Assembly: GCF_000744655.1 (NCBI RefSeq)
Contig: NZ_JQMJ01000001.1
Location: forward strand, 558,001-622,000
Direction: 5' to 3'
DNA: 64,000 bases
Source: Streptacidiphilus rugosus AM-16
GTDB taxonomy: Bacteria > Actinomycetota > Actinomycetes > Streptomycetales > Streptomycetaceae
Shown here: positions 52,547 to 61,981 of the stretch, piece after piece
Position numbering within the stretch: the first letter of the stretch is position 1
Layout of the letters: each line of letters starts with the position of its first letter
Made by a program: the position numbers and the translations under genes
The notes under the pieces: model-generated
The model's input: only the letters and a program-made list of their open reading frames with translations
What the model was told of the DNA's origin: nothing
Database searches by the model: none

Positions 52547-52773
52547 AAAGGCTCACTGTGGCCCGGCGACTGGCCGATCAGCTAGCAAGGGCCGTTGACG
52601 CGTCGAGGAAAACCGGGGCCATCGGATCTGCCTCATCTGCTGCCCGAAGGCCCGGTGGCAGCAATGCGCGCCGCCCTACCGTGCCCATCGCGGCCGGGTG
52701 CGCCATAGAGACGCAGGGCCTACGGCTGTCCGTAGCCTCCTGGACGCGGAACCTTACGCTGAGGAGAAGACGC
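52547..52773. other. Leader region of island gene D
   Basis: 227 bp between the IS5 transposase and gene D. The D frame is open upstream to 52558, but those codons look non-coding; AGGAG precedes ATG 52774. The promoter was not located. Confidence 0.3.
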
Positions 52774-55002
52774 ATGGCCGTCCTGGACACGAAGTACGAG
52801 AAGATCAGGTCACTCATCAACGGCATGGTCGCTCCGTCTTCATGGAGCGTCTTCTACAAGGACTTCTGCGCCGCTTACGGGATTCCGGATCCGTCGGTGC
52901 TGTGGGGAGATCTGAACGGCAGCGGGTTGCGGGCCTTCATCCGGGAAATAACCGGCGCCGATCCGGGAGAAAACGCCGAGGGACTGGAAGAACGCGTAAG
53001 CGAGGGATCTCTGCTGGAAGAGTTGGCCCTCGGCGCCGCAGCGTTTGGGGATCGTATTCACGGAAGACCGTACCTGGAGAGTTTCGACCGACAGCACAGG
53101 CGATACACCGCCTACGAGGAAGACGTGCCGCTCCTGTGGACCGCCCAAGACTCCTATGAGCTGTCCGTTCCCCCCATCGGTCCTGTAGTCGGCGAGTACA
53201 ACGTCGGCGGCACAACGGTGTTCTACCGGGAATCCACCGGCAAGTACGGGACGGTGGAGTGGGAATATTCACTGGACTCCACGTTCAGCCCGGAGGACCG
53301 GGCCCGCGCACAGGCCATCGTCAACGCCGCAGAAAGTAGTCCGGAAGAACCGCAGCCGGCTCCCGCGAAGGGAACTGTCCTGCGCAGAGCCCGGAAGGTG
53401 GCCAGCCGGAAACCGACGCTCTGGGTCAGGCGGGTCGCGGACGGTCAAGGCGGGAGCGAACTGGAGTACTCCGGGGATGAGAACTTCAGCGATGTCGGGA
53501 TTCTCTTTGCTCAAGGCATCACGGCTATAAGGAGCAAGAAGCAAGAGAGGGAAAAGGTCAAGAGAAGCGTGACCATGGGCGACTCTTACGCGGAGTCGGA
53601 TGTTCGGGCGAACCAGCTTGTCCTTTACTTCCCGGCCGACACAGCGGAAGCCCGCCGAGTAACACGTGTACAAGCAAAGGAAAGGCCGCCGAAGCGGGTT
53701 TTCAGGCAAGGCGCCGAGAAGGTGCCAGTGGGAAAGTATGGTTGGGTGATGACCCTCGACAACCAACTCTACCTGTTCGACTGTGACCTCCAACTGAAGT
53801 TTGAGATCGTAACCAGGGGAGGAGAGGTCGTATCGCATACCATTCCCGAAACGCTCACCGGCATCACAGGCGCCGGGATGGACAAATTCGGCAATATTGG
53901 CAGCCTCCTCAAATTCCTCAAGGACAATCAAGTCGGCGCAGAGGTGCCGCACGTGACCAGCGTCGTCCTACGGCACAGCAGTCATACCGGCGGAGGCCCG
54001 GTTCTGGGGGCAGGAATATGTCGGGTCGACACTGTCACAGTTCCCGCGACCAGAGACGGAAAGGCTCTCTATTTGAACAAGAACGAGCCAGAAGCCCCCT
54101 ACACGGTCGAAAGCGATCCGCCCCAGAAATTCGGACCGGAATGGGAACAGGTGTACTCCACGGACCACGTTCTGACGGACTGCGACAATGACAGCGGCCA
54201 CTACAGGCCCCTCGTGGAGAACCTGCAGAACGCGGTCCAGGAGCTGGTCAGGCAAAAGTTCATGCGCCGCTCGAGCCAGGTCAAATTCATCGCAACCGAC
54301 CGCTCGGAGGGCGAGACCACATACCGGGACGAGCAGCCACTGGCGGGTATGGTTGCCGACACCGTGGACCATGCGGGGGGGCCAGTGCCCTACGCCGAAC
54401 TCAGCACGCGCAACGCAGTGGCCCGCGAGGCAGCCAAGAAAGGATTCCTACACACCGGCATGGCCGCCGAAATCCAGCTCGCCAGAATATTCTACCACCG
54501 CGCGAACGAGCTCACGGAGCATGAAGCGAGGAAGCAGTTCCTGCCGCTCTACGAACGGTGCATCGAACTGTACGGTGCCTCCCCTGCTATATACATGCGC
54601 GCATTGGAGGCAGCCGAAAGTATCGACCTGGACGCATTCAAAGAGGCCTGGGCGGCGAAGATGCGATCCAAGGGGATGGCGATGTCCACGATCCTCACCG
54701 ACAGGGAATGTCAGATGCTGCCCGGGGCCAAAGTGAGTCTCCGCGGCAACAGGCTGCCGAACGCCGGCCCTCAATATTCTGACAATGAGGACGACGAAGA
54801 ACTCCGCGTCATGAACAAGAGGCCCCTCACGTCCCGCGTTCACAGAATGGGGCCTTCCCCTTCCGTGACACCAGAAGTTTCGGATGCGGACGAAACTGAT
54901 GTGGAGGACAACGACATTGTCGTTGCGAACGAGGAGGTAGAGGAGTCAGCGTCGCCAGCCGACCCTCCCACGGATGAAGGGGAAGGTCATGCCTACTCCT
55001 GA
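52774..55002 (+). CDS. Unknown island protein D, 742 aa, with IQM-like HSS...SGHY motif
   Basis: Begins MAVLDTKYEKIRSLINGMVA (ATG after AGGAG). A helical N-terminal part to about residue 75 is followed by a region with aromatic strands (YRESTGKYGTVEWEYS) and a linker near 185-210. The central domain contains PVGKYGWVMTLDNQLYLFDC, then VVLRHSSHTGGGPVLGAG, and after 60 residues TDCDNDSGHYRPLVENLQNA. The H-S-S-x(2)-G-G ... S-G-H-Y-x-P pair resembles, from memory, the conserved core of plant IQM proteins and bacterial relatives. A helical region (FYHRANELTEHEARKQFLPL) and a very acidic C-terminal tail end it. No signal peptide. Moderate GC. Function unknown. Confidence 0.75.
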   Translation: MAVLDTKYEKIRSLINGMVAPSSWSVFYKDFCAAYGIPDPSVLWGDLNGSGLRAFIREITGADPGENAEGLEERVSEGSLLEELALGAAAFGDRIHGRPYLESFDRQHRRYTAYEEDVPLLWTAQDSYELSVPPIGPVVGEYNVGGTTVFYRESTGKYGTVEWEYSLDSTFSPEDRARAQAIVNAAESSPEEPQPAPAKGTVLRRARKVASRKPTLWVRRVADGQGGSELEYSGDENFSDVGILFAQGITAIRSKKQEREKVKRSVTMGDSYAESDVRANQLVLYFPADTAEARRVTRVQAKERPPKRVFRQGAEKVPVGKYGWVMTLDNQLYLFDCDLQLKFEIVTRGGEVVSHTIPETLTGITGAGMDKFGNIGSLLKFLKDNQVGAEVPHVTSVVLRHSSHTGGGPVLGAGICRVDTVTVPATRDGKALYLNKNEPEAPYTVESDPPQKFGPEWEQVYSTDHVLTDCDNDSGHYRPLVENLQNAVQELVRQKFMRRSSQVKFIATDRSEGETTYRDEQPLAGMVADTVDHAGGPVPYAELSTRNAVAREAAKKGFLHTGMAAEIQLARIFYHRANELTEHEARKQFLPLYERCIELYGASPAIYMRALEAAESIDLDAFKEAWAAKMRSKGMAMSTILTDRECQMLPGAKVSLRGNRLPNAGPQYSDNEDDEELRVMNKRPLTSRVHRMGPSPSVTPEVSDADETDVEDNDIVVANEEVEESASPADPPTDEGEGHAYS

Positions 55003-55309
55003 CGTTTGCTCTGAGCGGGTGTGGTGGGGCGCCCCGACGAACCGCGCGATCCTGCGCCTGCCCACGTGAGAGGTGGCCGCCCTCCGGCGTCGCTGCGCGT
55101 CCTCGAGTCCGAAAGGACACCTATCGGGGCAAAGACACCGTCGCTCGCGGACGGCGGGATGTTCCTCCGAAAGGCGGGAAGGAAGGCGTCCCATGGAGGC
55201 ATCCGGTTGGGGGCTCTCCTCAACCGCAGCCGCTGGCTGGTTCGCGGGCCCCATGGGAGTGAGTGCAAGCGAACAGGCCAAGGCGTGCGCAGACCGATCA
55301 GGAGTAAAG
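55003..55309. other. Region between gene D and the cold-shock gene
   Basis: About 300 bp with no gene. It probably includes a long 5' leader, as is common for cold-shock genes; GTCCGAAAGGAC (about 55108) is a small GAAA-loop hairpin. AGGAGTAAAG immediately precedes the CSP start. Confidence 0.3.
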
Positions 55310-55579
55310 ATGTCTTACGACAACAAAGCTGAGGGCCAAGTCAAGTGGTTCAATTCGGAGAAGGGATTCGGGTTCATCGCCCAGGATTCCGAGCCCGACA
55401 AGCCGCTTCCGGATGTGTTCGTCCACTACAGCGCCATCATTGTAGAGCCGGGGAAGTACCGGGAGCTGGTCGACGGCCAGCGGGTCAGGTTCCTCATCAC
55501 CCGAGGGCAGAAAGGCCTGCAGGCCGAAGAGGTGGAACCGCTCTCGAAGCCGGTGCAGGGCGCACACCACCGGCACTGA
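55310..55579 (+). CDS. Cold-shock domain protein
   Basis: 89 aa. MSYDNKAEGQVKWFNSEKGF carries the CSD start with RNP1 (KGFGFI), followed by RNP2 (VFVHYSAI). A C-terminal extension ending AHHRH makes it longer than the typical 65-70 aa. Binds single-stranded RNA/DNA as a chaperone. It lies 307 bp after gene D in the same direction and has the same moderate GC, so it may belong to the island. Confidence 0.88.
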   Translation: MSYDNKAEGQVKWFNSEKGFGFIAQDSEPDKPLPDVFVHYSAIIVEPGKYRELVDGQRVRFLITRGQKGLQAEEVEPLSKPVQGAHHRH

Positions 55580-55662
55580 GCTCGAATCTACCGGGTGATC
55601 TGCACAGTGGAGGGTTGCCCGAACGAAGAGATGCCTTGTGGCCTGCGATGATGTGAGTTCTC
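55580..55662. other. IS flank
   Basis: CGAACGAAGAGATGCCTTGT at about 55620 is nearly repeated at about 28831 (AACGAAGAGTTGCCTTGTGA), so this is probably a scar of another IS end abutting the element at 55663. Confidence 0.35.
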
Positions 55663-57259
55663 TAAGCTTGATCTTTAACCGGCGGCCGTTTGTTTCGCGA
55701 GATGAGCCTCGAGCGTGAGTTCGCGTTTTACGGTCTTCCCGACGTCGTAGCGGGGTGCTGGCCTGCGGTTCTTTGAGCCCGGCGGGCGCCCCGGGCCGGG
55801 GCGTGTCGGTTGCGGCACACCCGCCGGAGAGACGGTCTTCGCGTGGATGTGGCGGAACCCGCGTCGGACCCGGGCCGGCGTGAGCCTGTTCGGCGGCGCC
55901 GGCCGCTCCCAGGGGCGTCGTAGGTCGGCTGCGAGGGGGCGGGCCAGGCGGAGCTGGGTGTAGGCGACGATGACCAGCCAGGTCCACAGGTCTGCGCCGT
56001 CGGGGTGTCGGATCTTGGGTGCGGTCCAGCCCAAGGTCTGTTTCAGGAAGCGGAAGGTGTGTTCAAGATCGAATCTGCGCAAGAACGCCTGCCACCGCAC
56101 ATCCATCTCCGCGCTGGTCAGGGCGGCTGCCGAGGACCACAGCCACAGCGGCTTGGCCTCTCGTTCACCGGGCAGGCGCTCGACCTGCAGTCGGATCAAC
56201 GTGCCGTGCAGCAGGGGGAGTTCGGCGTCGGTGTACTCCAACCATGGTCCGCGACGCTGCAGCCGGGGGTGCATGTGATCCCACGCCAGCGCCTCGGCCT
56301 TGCCGTAGCGGGTGGTCTCGGTCCGGCTGGTGGCATCGGGAGTGTGCCAGGTCTCGGGGCGGGCGAAGGTGAGCACGCCGCCGTGGCGGCGCGGACGCCC
56401 GCCGCGGGCGGTGGAGCGGGGCGGGCCCGGATCGCGAAGCATGACGCGGTCCGAGCGCAGCCGCACCACGATCTCCACCGGCAGATCCGCCAGCACGTGG
56501 GCCAGGCGTGCGCCGTCGTAGCCGGCGTCCATGACGATCAAGATGTCCCCTTCGGTCTCCTTCCAGTGGCCAGCGGCAATCAACCGCTCGACAACGTCGC
56601 GTAGTTGGGTGGTAGTGACGGCGGTGGCGTCGTCGGCAGGCCCCAGGCGCACTGCGTCCAGCAGGGCGACCCAGGGGAGGTCCGCCCGCGCTCCACCGCT
56701 GCGACGAAGGAGTAGGGCCAGCCCGGCACGAACTGGTCACTGGCCCGGCCGCCCCGGCCGTAGCAGTGGCAGAACAGCCGATCGCTGCTGGTGGGGGTGT
56801 CGGGCCGCAGCCAGTTGGACACGTCCACAGCCAGCACGATCCGCCCGTCGGCCGCCCTCGGCAGCGGCAGGTTCGCGAGGGTGCGGCGCAGCCGTGTCGG
56901 CTCCAGCCAGCCCCGGTCCAGCGCGGCGTACAACGCGCCATGCCCGCGCCGGTGCTCGACCGCCAGGCTGAGCTCGACCAGGGTCTTCACCGGACTGTCC
57001 ACGCACAGCACTGCGTCGGTGAGCTCGAAGAGCGAGTCCGCACGGGCGTACAAGCAGTCGTAGAACTCAACTCGAAAGCGGGACAACAGGCCCAACGCGT
57101 CACCAGCGGACGGAACGAGGGGCAGACTCATATGCGGCGGCCGTTCTCTCGTGCTTCATGACTCGACATCTCGAAGCGTGGAGAACGGTCGCCCTCGTTG
57201 TCCCGGGAAGAACCGCAAACCAGCAGGTCGGGTGACCTGCGAGGTTAAATTTCAAGCTG
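55663..57259. mobile_element. IS element of IS701/NF041680-like type
   Basis: Imperfect inverted ends AAGCTTGATCTTTAACC on the left and, read inward, CAGCTTGAAATTTAACC on the right bound about 1.6 kb containing one minus-strand transposase. No target duplication was identified with certainty. Confidence 0.65.
55675..57131 (-). pseudogene. IS701-like transposase with one frameshift
   Basis: N-terminal frame (56670-57131): FRVEFYDCLYARADSLFELT, IVLAVDVSNWLRPDTPTSSD, FVPGWPYSFVAAVERGRTS. The frame then changes at a C run near 56670 to WVALLDAVRLGPADDATAV, ILIVMDAGYDGARLAHVLAD, LEHTFRFLKQTLGWTAPKIR and on to a stop at 55675-55677. Catalytic Asp in AVDVSNW, Asp in VMDAGYDG and Glu in DLEHTFRFLKQ are all present. 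One inserted or lost base separates it from an intact gene. A fragment of a relative is at 17830-18125. Confidence 0.85.
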
Positions 57260-57465
57260 AGGCTGGGGCGTCACGCCTGGACCGTTGCGTATGCCCGTCT
57301 GGGCTTGGGGTCTGCCCGGGGTTCCGTCTCCCCCGGCCGTGCCGCGCGGCAGCGTGTGCGGGCACCCTGTGCGGCAAGCGAGATGCAGGACTGGGAGGCG
57401 TGTTGATTTTGCCAAAGCGGCTTTGGCTGCGTCGTACATGGGGTGCACCGGTCGGCTGGTCGAGT
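57260..57465. other. Upstream region of histidine phosphatase gene
   Basis: The phosphatase frame is open through here and into the IS, but no family sequence is seen before TTG 57466. GGGAGGCGTG near 57395 is a ribosome-binding-site-like element ahead of an alternative GTG start at 57400. Confidence 0.3.
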
Positions 57466-58134
57466 TTGACAGCTGTCCGGCATGGTGAGTCCTCCGCCAA
57501 CGCCGCTCCGGCCCAAGCCGCAACGGGTGGAGCGTGGTCAAACGCGCTTGACGCCGATCTCGCACTGAGCACCCGCGGACGCGTACAGGCGGTCGCACTG
57601 GGGCAGCGTCTGGCGCGTAGCTGGAACGACTCGGCCATGCTGTGGACTTCTCCCTACCTGCGGGCCCGGCAGACCGCGGACCTGGCGCTTGCGGAACTCA
57701 AGCGCCCTTCGCTCGCCTGCCCTAAGTACCGGGTCGACGAGCGGCTCCGGGAAAGGGAGTCCGGGGGACAGTTGCTCCGTTTCGCTCACGATCCACAGGA
57801 GGGGCCGGCGGACGCTCTGGCGGTCTTCTACGACAGGCCACCCGGCGGGGAGGCTTGGACGGATGTCGTGTTGCGGCTGCGCTCCTGGCTTGGCGACCTG
57901 GACCGGCGGGCCCGAGGGTGCCCGGTCTTCGTATTCGCCCACCATCAGGTGATCATGCTGCTGCGGTACGTCCTGGAGGAGACCCCGGACCGGGATTTCC
58001 TGGCGATGCTTGGACGGGGCGAGTTGGACGTGGCGAACACCTCCGTCAGCCGCTGGGTGCGTGTCGGTGGACGCGTCGAGCCCGAGGTGTGGGGATGCGT
58101 CGAACACTTGGAGCAGGAGGGGGACCGACTGTAA
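57466..58134 (+). CDS. Histidine phosphatase (phosphoglycerate mutase-like)
   Basis: 222 aa from TTG 57466 (TAVRHGESSANAA); GTG 57400 would add 22 residues. RHG with the phospho-accepting His at the N terminus, RARQTADLAL with the second Arg, LRERESGG with the Glu, and the second His in VFVFAHHQVIMLL are the branch-1 signatures. Substrate unknown (sugar phosphate or nucleotide most likely). Single gene next to an IS end, so its promoter may have been replaced. Confidence 0.85.
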   Translation: MTAVRHGESSANAAPAQAATGGAWSNALDADLALSTRGRVQAVALGQRLARSWNDSAMLWTSPYLRARQTADLALAELKRPSLACPKYRVDERLRERESGGQLLRFAHDPQEGPADALAVFYDRPPGGEAWTDVVLRLRSWLGDLDRRARGCPVFVFAHHQVIMLLRYVLEETPDRDFLAMLGRGELDVANTSVSRWVRVGGRVEPEVWGCVEHLEQEGDRL

Positions 58135-58805
58135 GGCCTTGCGGCTGGAGGGCGCCGCGCAGCGGACGGCACGTCAATCGGGGTGTGCGCTGGACCTGGT
58201 CGCTGATGCGGTGGGGTGCCCGCTCCGTGGGGCGGGACTACGACCGCGAAAGCAGGGCACCTGTGCCCTACGGCGGAACAGTCCTTGCGCCGCCCGTTCG
58301 GCTGGGCGGAGGTCATCCAACGGTTGCGGGGCCGGCGACCTGCCGGGCCACTCGCGCGATCTTTGCCGGGCGGATCAGAGCTGGCCGGACTGGACAGCGC
58401 TTGCGGGCCGCCCGTGTCCGCCACGTGACCCAGTCCGTCGGCGCAGCGCCGGGCCAGATCACCGGACGTCGGCCGGCTCAGGTGGGTCCTCGACGAGGCG
58501 GAGCGCCTGATCGTTCTCGGGTGTCAGGCCCTTGAGGCGGTCCCGGAACGACCAACAACTTACCGGTCCGCGCCTCGCGCGGAGGCAAGGTCATGACGGC
58601 GACACGAGGGCCAACGACAAGCCCCCCACGCACAACTACACGTGACGGTGGGGGCGGCACGCGGACCTGGGCGACCGCGAATGCGCATCGTGCATCCGAC
58701 CCAAGCCCGGTCTCCGTCGGATGGCATAGCGCGTGTCTGTTCCGGTGTTCCTGCCCCGAGGGGCGGATCATGTTGAGGCTCCCTGGAACGGTCGGGAGCA
58801 GGTCG
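58135..58805. other. Region without a recognisable gene
   Basis: Several mid-length frames on both strands; none has family character. LRRPFGWAEVIQRLRGRRPA (plus strand, about 58290) has some protein look but no start or context. Likely decayed sequence. Confidence 0.3.
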
Positions 58806-59395
58806 GTGAAGAACGAGATGGGCAAATGCCTGGGGCGGAGACCGGCGTGCGGCGTCGGGGGGGTGCTGGGGTTGGCCGTCGGCGCGGCGATGGCGGCGGG
58901 CAGCGGGTGGCCGGCTGCACCTCTCATGCTCCCTCCGGCGCAGGGGCGAGCGGGGCGCGCCACGCAGGGGTGGGAGTCTGCGAGTGGGTGTGACCGGCCG
59001 ATCGACCGCGGACGTGGTTGACGCGCACGCCACCGTGTCCTACCCGGACATCGCGCGGGTCATCCAGCTGTACGACATCCTCGCCGTCTTCAACGCGAAC
59101 TGCGAAGTCGAGTTCGCGCTGGCCGAATCGATCGAATCGTCCGTCGACGCCGCCGCGTGGATGATCAGGCTGAAGCCCGAGCTGGAGTTCCACAACGGCA
59201 AGCCCGTCACCGCCGACGACGTCGTCTACACCTTCCGGCGGATCCTCGACCCGGCGGATCCCAAGGGTCTCGCTCAACTGTTGCCGGCAGTCGATCTGAA
59301 CAACATCAAGATTTTGGACTCGCTGACGCTGCAGCTGAACCTCAAATGCCCCGACGTGACCCTGCCTGAAGCCCATGCCATCTACAACGCAGGGA
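58806..59395 (+). pseudogene. Peptide ABC transporter substrate-binding protein, decayed
   Basis: The 5' part (GTG 58806) encodes an export-signal-like start (CLGRRPACGVGGVLGLAVGA), then the frame changes near 58980 to GVTGRSTADVVDAHATVSYP, YDILAVFNANCEVEFALAES and LEFHNGKPVTADDVVYTFRR, the N-terminal lobe of family 5 (DppA/OppA-like) binding proteins. It ends after AIYNAGSS, with about 350 residues missing. It was probably a solute-binding lipoprotein for peptides or nickel. Confidence 0.8.
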
Positions 59396-60162
59396 GCTCT
59401 GCTTACTCACTACGCTGGACTGCTTCCTCCGGGACCATCCGTCCCAGTATCAGGCTGTCCATGTCATCGGGGGAACCTCACACCGTTCGGCGGTGGAGGA
59501 CGGGTTGCGCTGGTCAAGGGTGTTTTGCGGGGCCTGGCGCTGCTGATCGCCCATGAACTGCTCGGGCGCGGCTGCCAGGTTTTGATCTGGTCGGAATTCG
59601 GAGGACCTGTCCGCGGCACTGGCCCTGCTGCGCGATGGCGCCATGGAACCCGACCGAGTGGCGGCCATCGCCTGCGATGTGACGCCGAGAACGTCCCCGG
59701 GCGCGGCACGCGGCCGATCGCGGAGGCTGCGAAGAGGTCTCGCCTCCAGGCCGTCGGTGAGCGCGGCGAGCTCCTGGTGGTACGCGTCGCGCATCGCGCT
59801 CCCTAAGGCTGGTCGTGTACTCCCAGGGATACACCACCGGGTGAGCCGGGTGGCTCCGGCGTGCGATGCGCACGCGCTCTGGTTTGCGTGAGGCTGAACC
59901 GCCTGCGGCACCGGCGGGGGTTTCCGCCCCGGGGGCCCGAACAGGCCGAACCTTGAGCGCACGCCGGCTGGCCACCGTCGGACAACCGGCAGGTCCGGAT
60001 CGGCGAGAATTGGGAGGGCTGGCGGGTCGCCCGTTCGGGCCGCTGGTCCCGCGGCGGTTGCACCACCTGCTCCACGCACTGCCTGGACCGGCTATCGCAT
60101 GTTCGGTGGGCCGGTCGTGAGCTGGAAGCCGGTGATCAGTTGGGGGGTGGATGCCAACACCG
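59396..60162. other. Gene-poor region with scattered remnants
   Basis: No intact gene. The phoU-like scrap (59720-59794, minus) and DLSAALALLRDGAMEPDRVA (plus, about 59612) are the only phrases with protein character. The latter resembles the C-terminal part of many oxidoreductases but is too short to name. Confidence 0.3.
59720..59794 (-). pseudogene. PhoU-like N-terminal scrap
   Basis: Minus strand from ATG 59794: MRDAYHQELAALTDGL, and in the next frame DLFAASAIGR. Actinobacterial PhoU proteins start M-R-D-A-Y-H-E-E-L...GL and continue with ...SAIGRA. The rest of the gene is not present nearby. Phosphate-signalling role lost. Confidence 0.45.
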
Positions 60163-61941
60163 TGACTCTGTTGGTGATCTTGTGAGGGTCAGCTGGTGTC
60201 GGTGCAGAGGGCATGGAAGTGGCTCGGTGGCCGCACCGTTCTTGCCGGGGTGGTGATCCAGTCGGCGATCCGGGTGACGTTGCAGGCCAGAGCGGTCAGG
60301 ACGTGTTGGACGTGGGTTTTCCGCAGGCCTCGGTAGCGGGTTCTGCGGAGGCCGCAGGTGCGGACGTTCTGGGAAAGCGTCGCCTCGATGCCGGCCCGGA
60401 TCGCGTAGCGCTGCTGCCAGTCGTGGGTTCGCTGGTCGAGGCGGTTGGCCTGCTGGATCTCGTGCAGTTCGCGGGTGGGCAGCAGGGCGAGCGAGCGTGG
60501 GCGGGCCTCGGAGTTGGTGCACTGGGCCCGGTCCGTGCAGGCCCGGCATTCCGCTTCGCCGAAGCGGACCTGGATGTAGTCGTGGCCGGAGATCCGCAGT
60601 GGCTTCCAGGTCCGGCTGGTCTGCCCGCGGGGGCAGACGACCTGGTGGTGGTCCCAGTCGACGGCGAAGGAGGCCTTGTCGAACCCGTTTCCGGCCTTGG
60701 TCTGGTGGCTGGGGTCGGGGGCCACCGGGCCGAGCAGCGTGATCCGGTGGATGCGCTGGGCGCGTTCGATCCGCTGGGCGGTCACGTATGCGGCGTCGAC
60801 CACGTGCTCGCCCGGCGCCAGGCCGGCCTGGGCGAGGTCGTCGTGGATCTGGTCGGTCAGCTCGCCGTCCTGGACCGGGGCGATCGTGGTGGCCACGTGC
60901 ACCACCACCTCCGGCAGGTCTGGCGTGCACGTTTCCGTGAAATGGGTGCGGTAGCCGGACCACGCGGTGTCCCGCTTGACGCAGTAGTGCGCGTCGGTGT
61001 CGTACGGGGAGTCGAACCGCAGGCTCGCTGGCGGCAGCGCGTGGCCGTCGCGCCAGCGCAGCTTCCCGCGCGCGTCCCAGTAGTAGTGGTGCACCCAGAC
61101 CCGGCGCAGGATCTCCACCTGCGGCAACACGCGCAGGCGGGGCGGGGCGTCGGGTGCCCACAGCGCAGTCAGCAGCCTCTGCCCGTCCCGGCCGAAGGTC
61201 TCGGCCAGGGCCGTGACTCCCACCTTCCCACCGGGGACTTTACCGATCTCGACCTTGCGGCCGTAGCGCTTGTCCCACTCCGGCTCCACCAGTGGCAGCA
61301 GCCAGTCCGGGGCTACTTGGGCCAGCTGCTCGGGTGCGGCCCGCAGGCTCTCGCCGGCCAGTTCCAGGCGGCTGAGCCTGCGCACGGCGGCGAGCACGTG
61401 CGTGGCATCGGTGCGCTGGCGGCCGCCGGACTTGAGCAGCCCGGCCTCCACCAGCCGGTTCAGCATCACCTGCAGCAGCCGGTCGGCCGCGTCCCCCTCG
61501 GCAAGCCGGGCCCGGAACTCGCACAGCACGGTGTGGTCGAAGCCGGGATCGTCCAGTTCCAGGCCGAGGGCGTATTTCCAGTCGATCCTCGTGCGGACCG
61601 CATTCGCGGCAGCGCGATCGGACAGGTTCTCCGCGAACTGCAGCACGCTCACCAGCGCCAACTGCCCCGGCGACAGACCCGGCCGCCCATCACGCGGATA
61701 CAGCTCCGCGAAGTCCTCGTCCTCGAACACCACATCCAGCCGGTCCCGCATCAGCATCGCCGCCGTGCCCTTCGGACACGCCGCCCACGCCGTCAACACC
61801 GTCCGCGTCGGAATCCGCTGATAACTCCTCGGCCGCAACGACATCCCCGGGCCCCTCCCCGAGACACCACCCCGCTCCGACCAGCGAACCGCAAAAACCG
61901 ACCCGCCGTCAGCCCCCCTCACAAGATCGCCAACAGAGTCA
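60163..61941. mobile_element. IS1182-family element, apparently complete
   Basis: 1779 bp with inverted ends TGACTCTGTTGG and CCAACAGAGTCA. The 5-bp CACCG at 60158-60162 is repeated at 61942-61946, taken as the target duplication (one base either way is ambiguous). It contains one intact transposase gene. Confidence 0.88.
60189..61844 (-). CDS. IS1182-family transposase
   Basis: 551 aa from ATG 61844 (MSLRPRSYQRIPTRTVLTAW); 26 upstream codons are open but unlikely. DUF772-type N terminus (GRPGLSPGQLALVSVLQFAE, LGLELDDPGFDHTVLCEFRA), the second catalytic region (GEHVVDAAYVTAQRIERA), four-Cys segment (CRACTDRAQC) and C-terminal Glu region (YAIRAGIEATLSQNVRTCGL, RRTRYRGLRKTHVQHVLTAL). Intact, and the likely parent type of the remnant at 1729-2265. 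Confidence 0.92.
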   Translation of the reverse strand: MSLRPRSYQRIPTRTVLTAWAACPKGTAAMLMRDRLDVVFEDEDFAELYPRDGRPGLSPGQLALVSVLQFAENLSDRAAANAVRTRIDWKYALGLELDDPGFDHTVLCEFRARLAEGDAADRLLQVMLNRLVEAGLLKSGGRQRTDATHVLAAVRRLSRLELAGESLRAAPEQLAQVAPDWLLPLVEPEWDKRYGRKVEIGKVPGGKVGVTALAETFGRDGQRLLTALWAPDAPPRLRVLPQVEILRRVWVHHYYWDARGKLRWRDGHALPPASLRFDSPYDTDAHYCVKRDTAWSGYRTHFTETCTPDLPEVVVHVATTIAPVQDGELTDQIHDDLAQAGLAPGEHVVDAAYVTAQRIERAQRIHRITLLGPVAPDPSHQTKAGNGFDKASFAVDWDHHQVVCPRGQTSRTWKPLRISGHDYIQVRFGEAECRACTDRAQCTNSEARPRSLALLPTRELHEIQQANRLDQRTHDWQQRYAIRAGIEATLSQNVRTCGLRRTRYRGLRKTHVQHVLTALACNVTRIADWITTPARTVRPPSHFHALCTDTS

Positions 61942-61981
61942 CACCGTTGCGTTAAGCCTGTGACCTGCGGCGCAACCGGGT

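Noticed and set aside
60213-61955. 580-aa plus-strand frame over the IS1182 transposase
   Set aside because: Shadow of an intact transposase gene; no protein-like segments.
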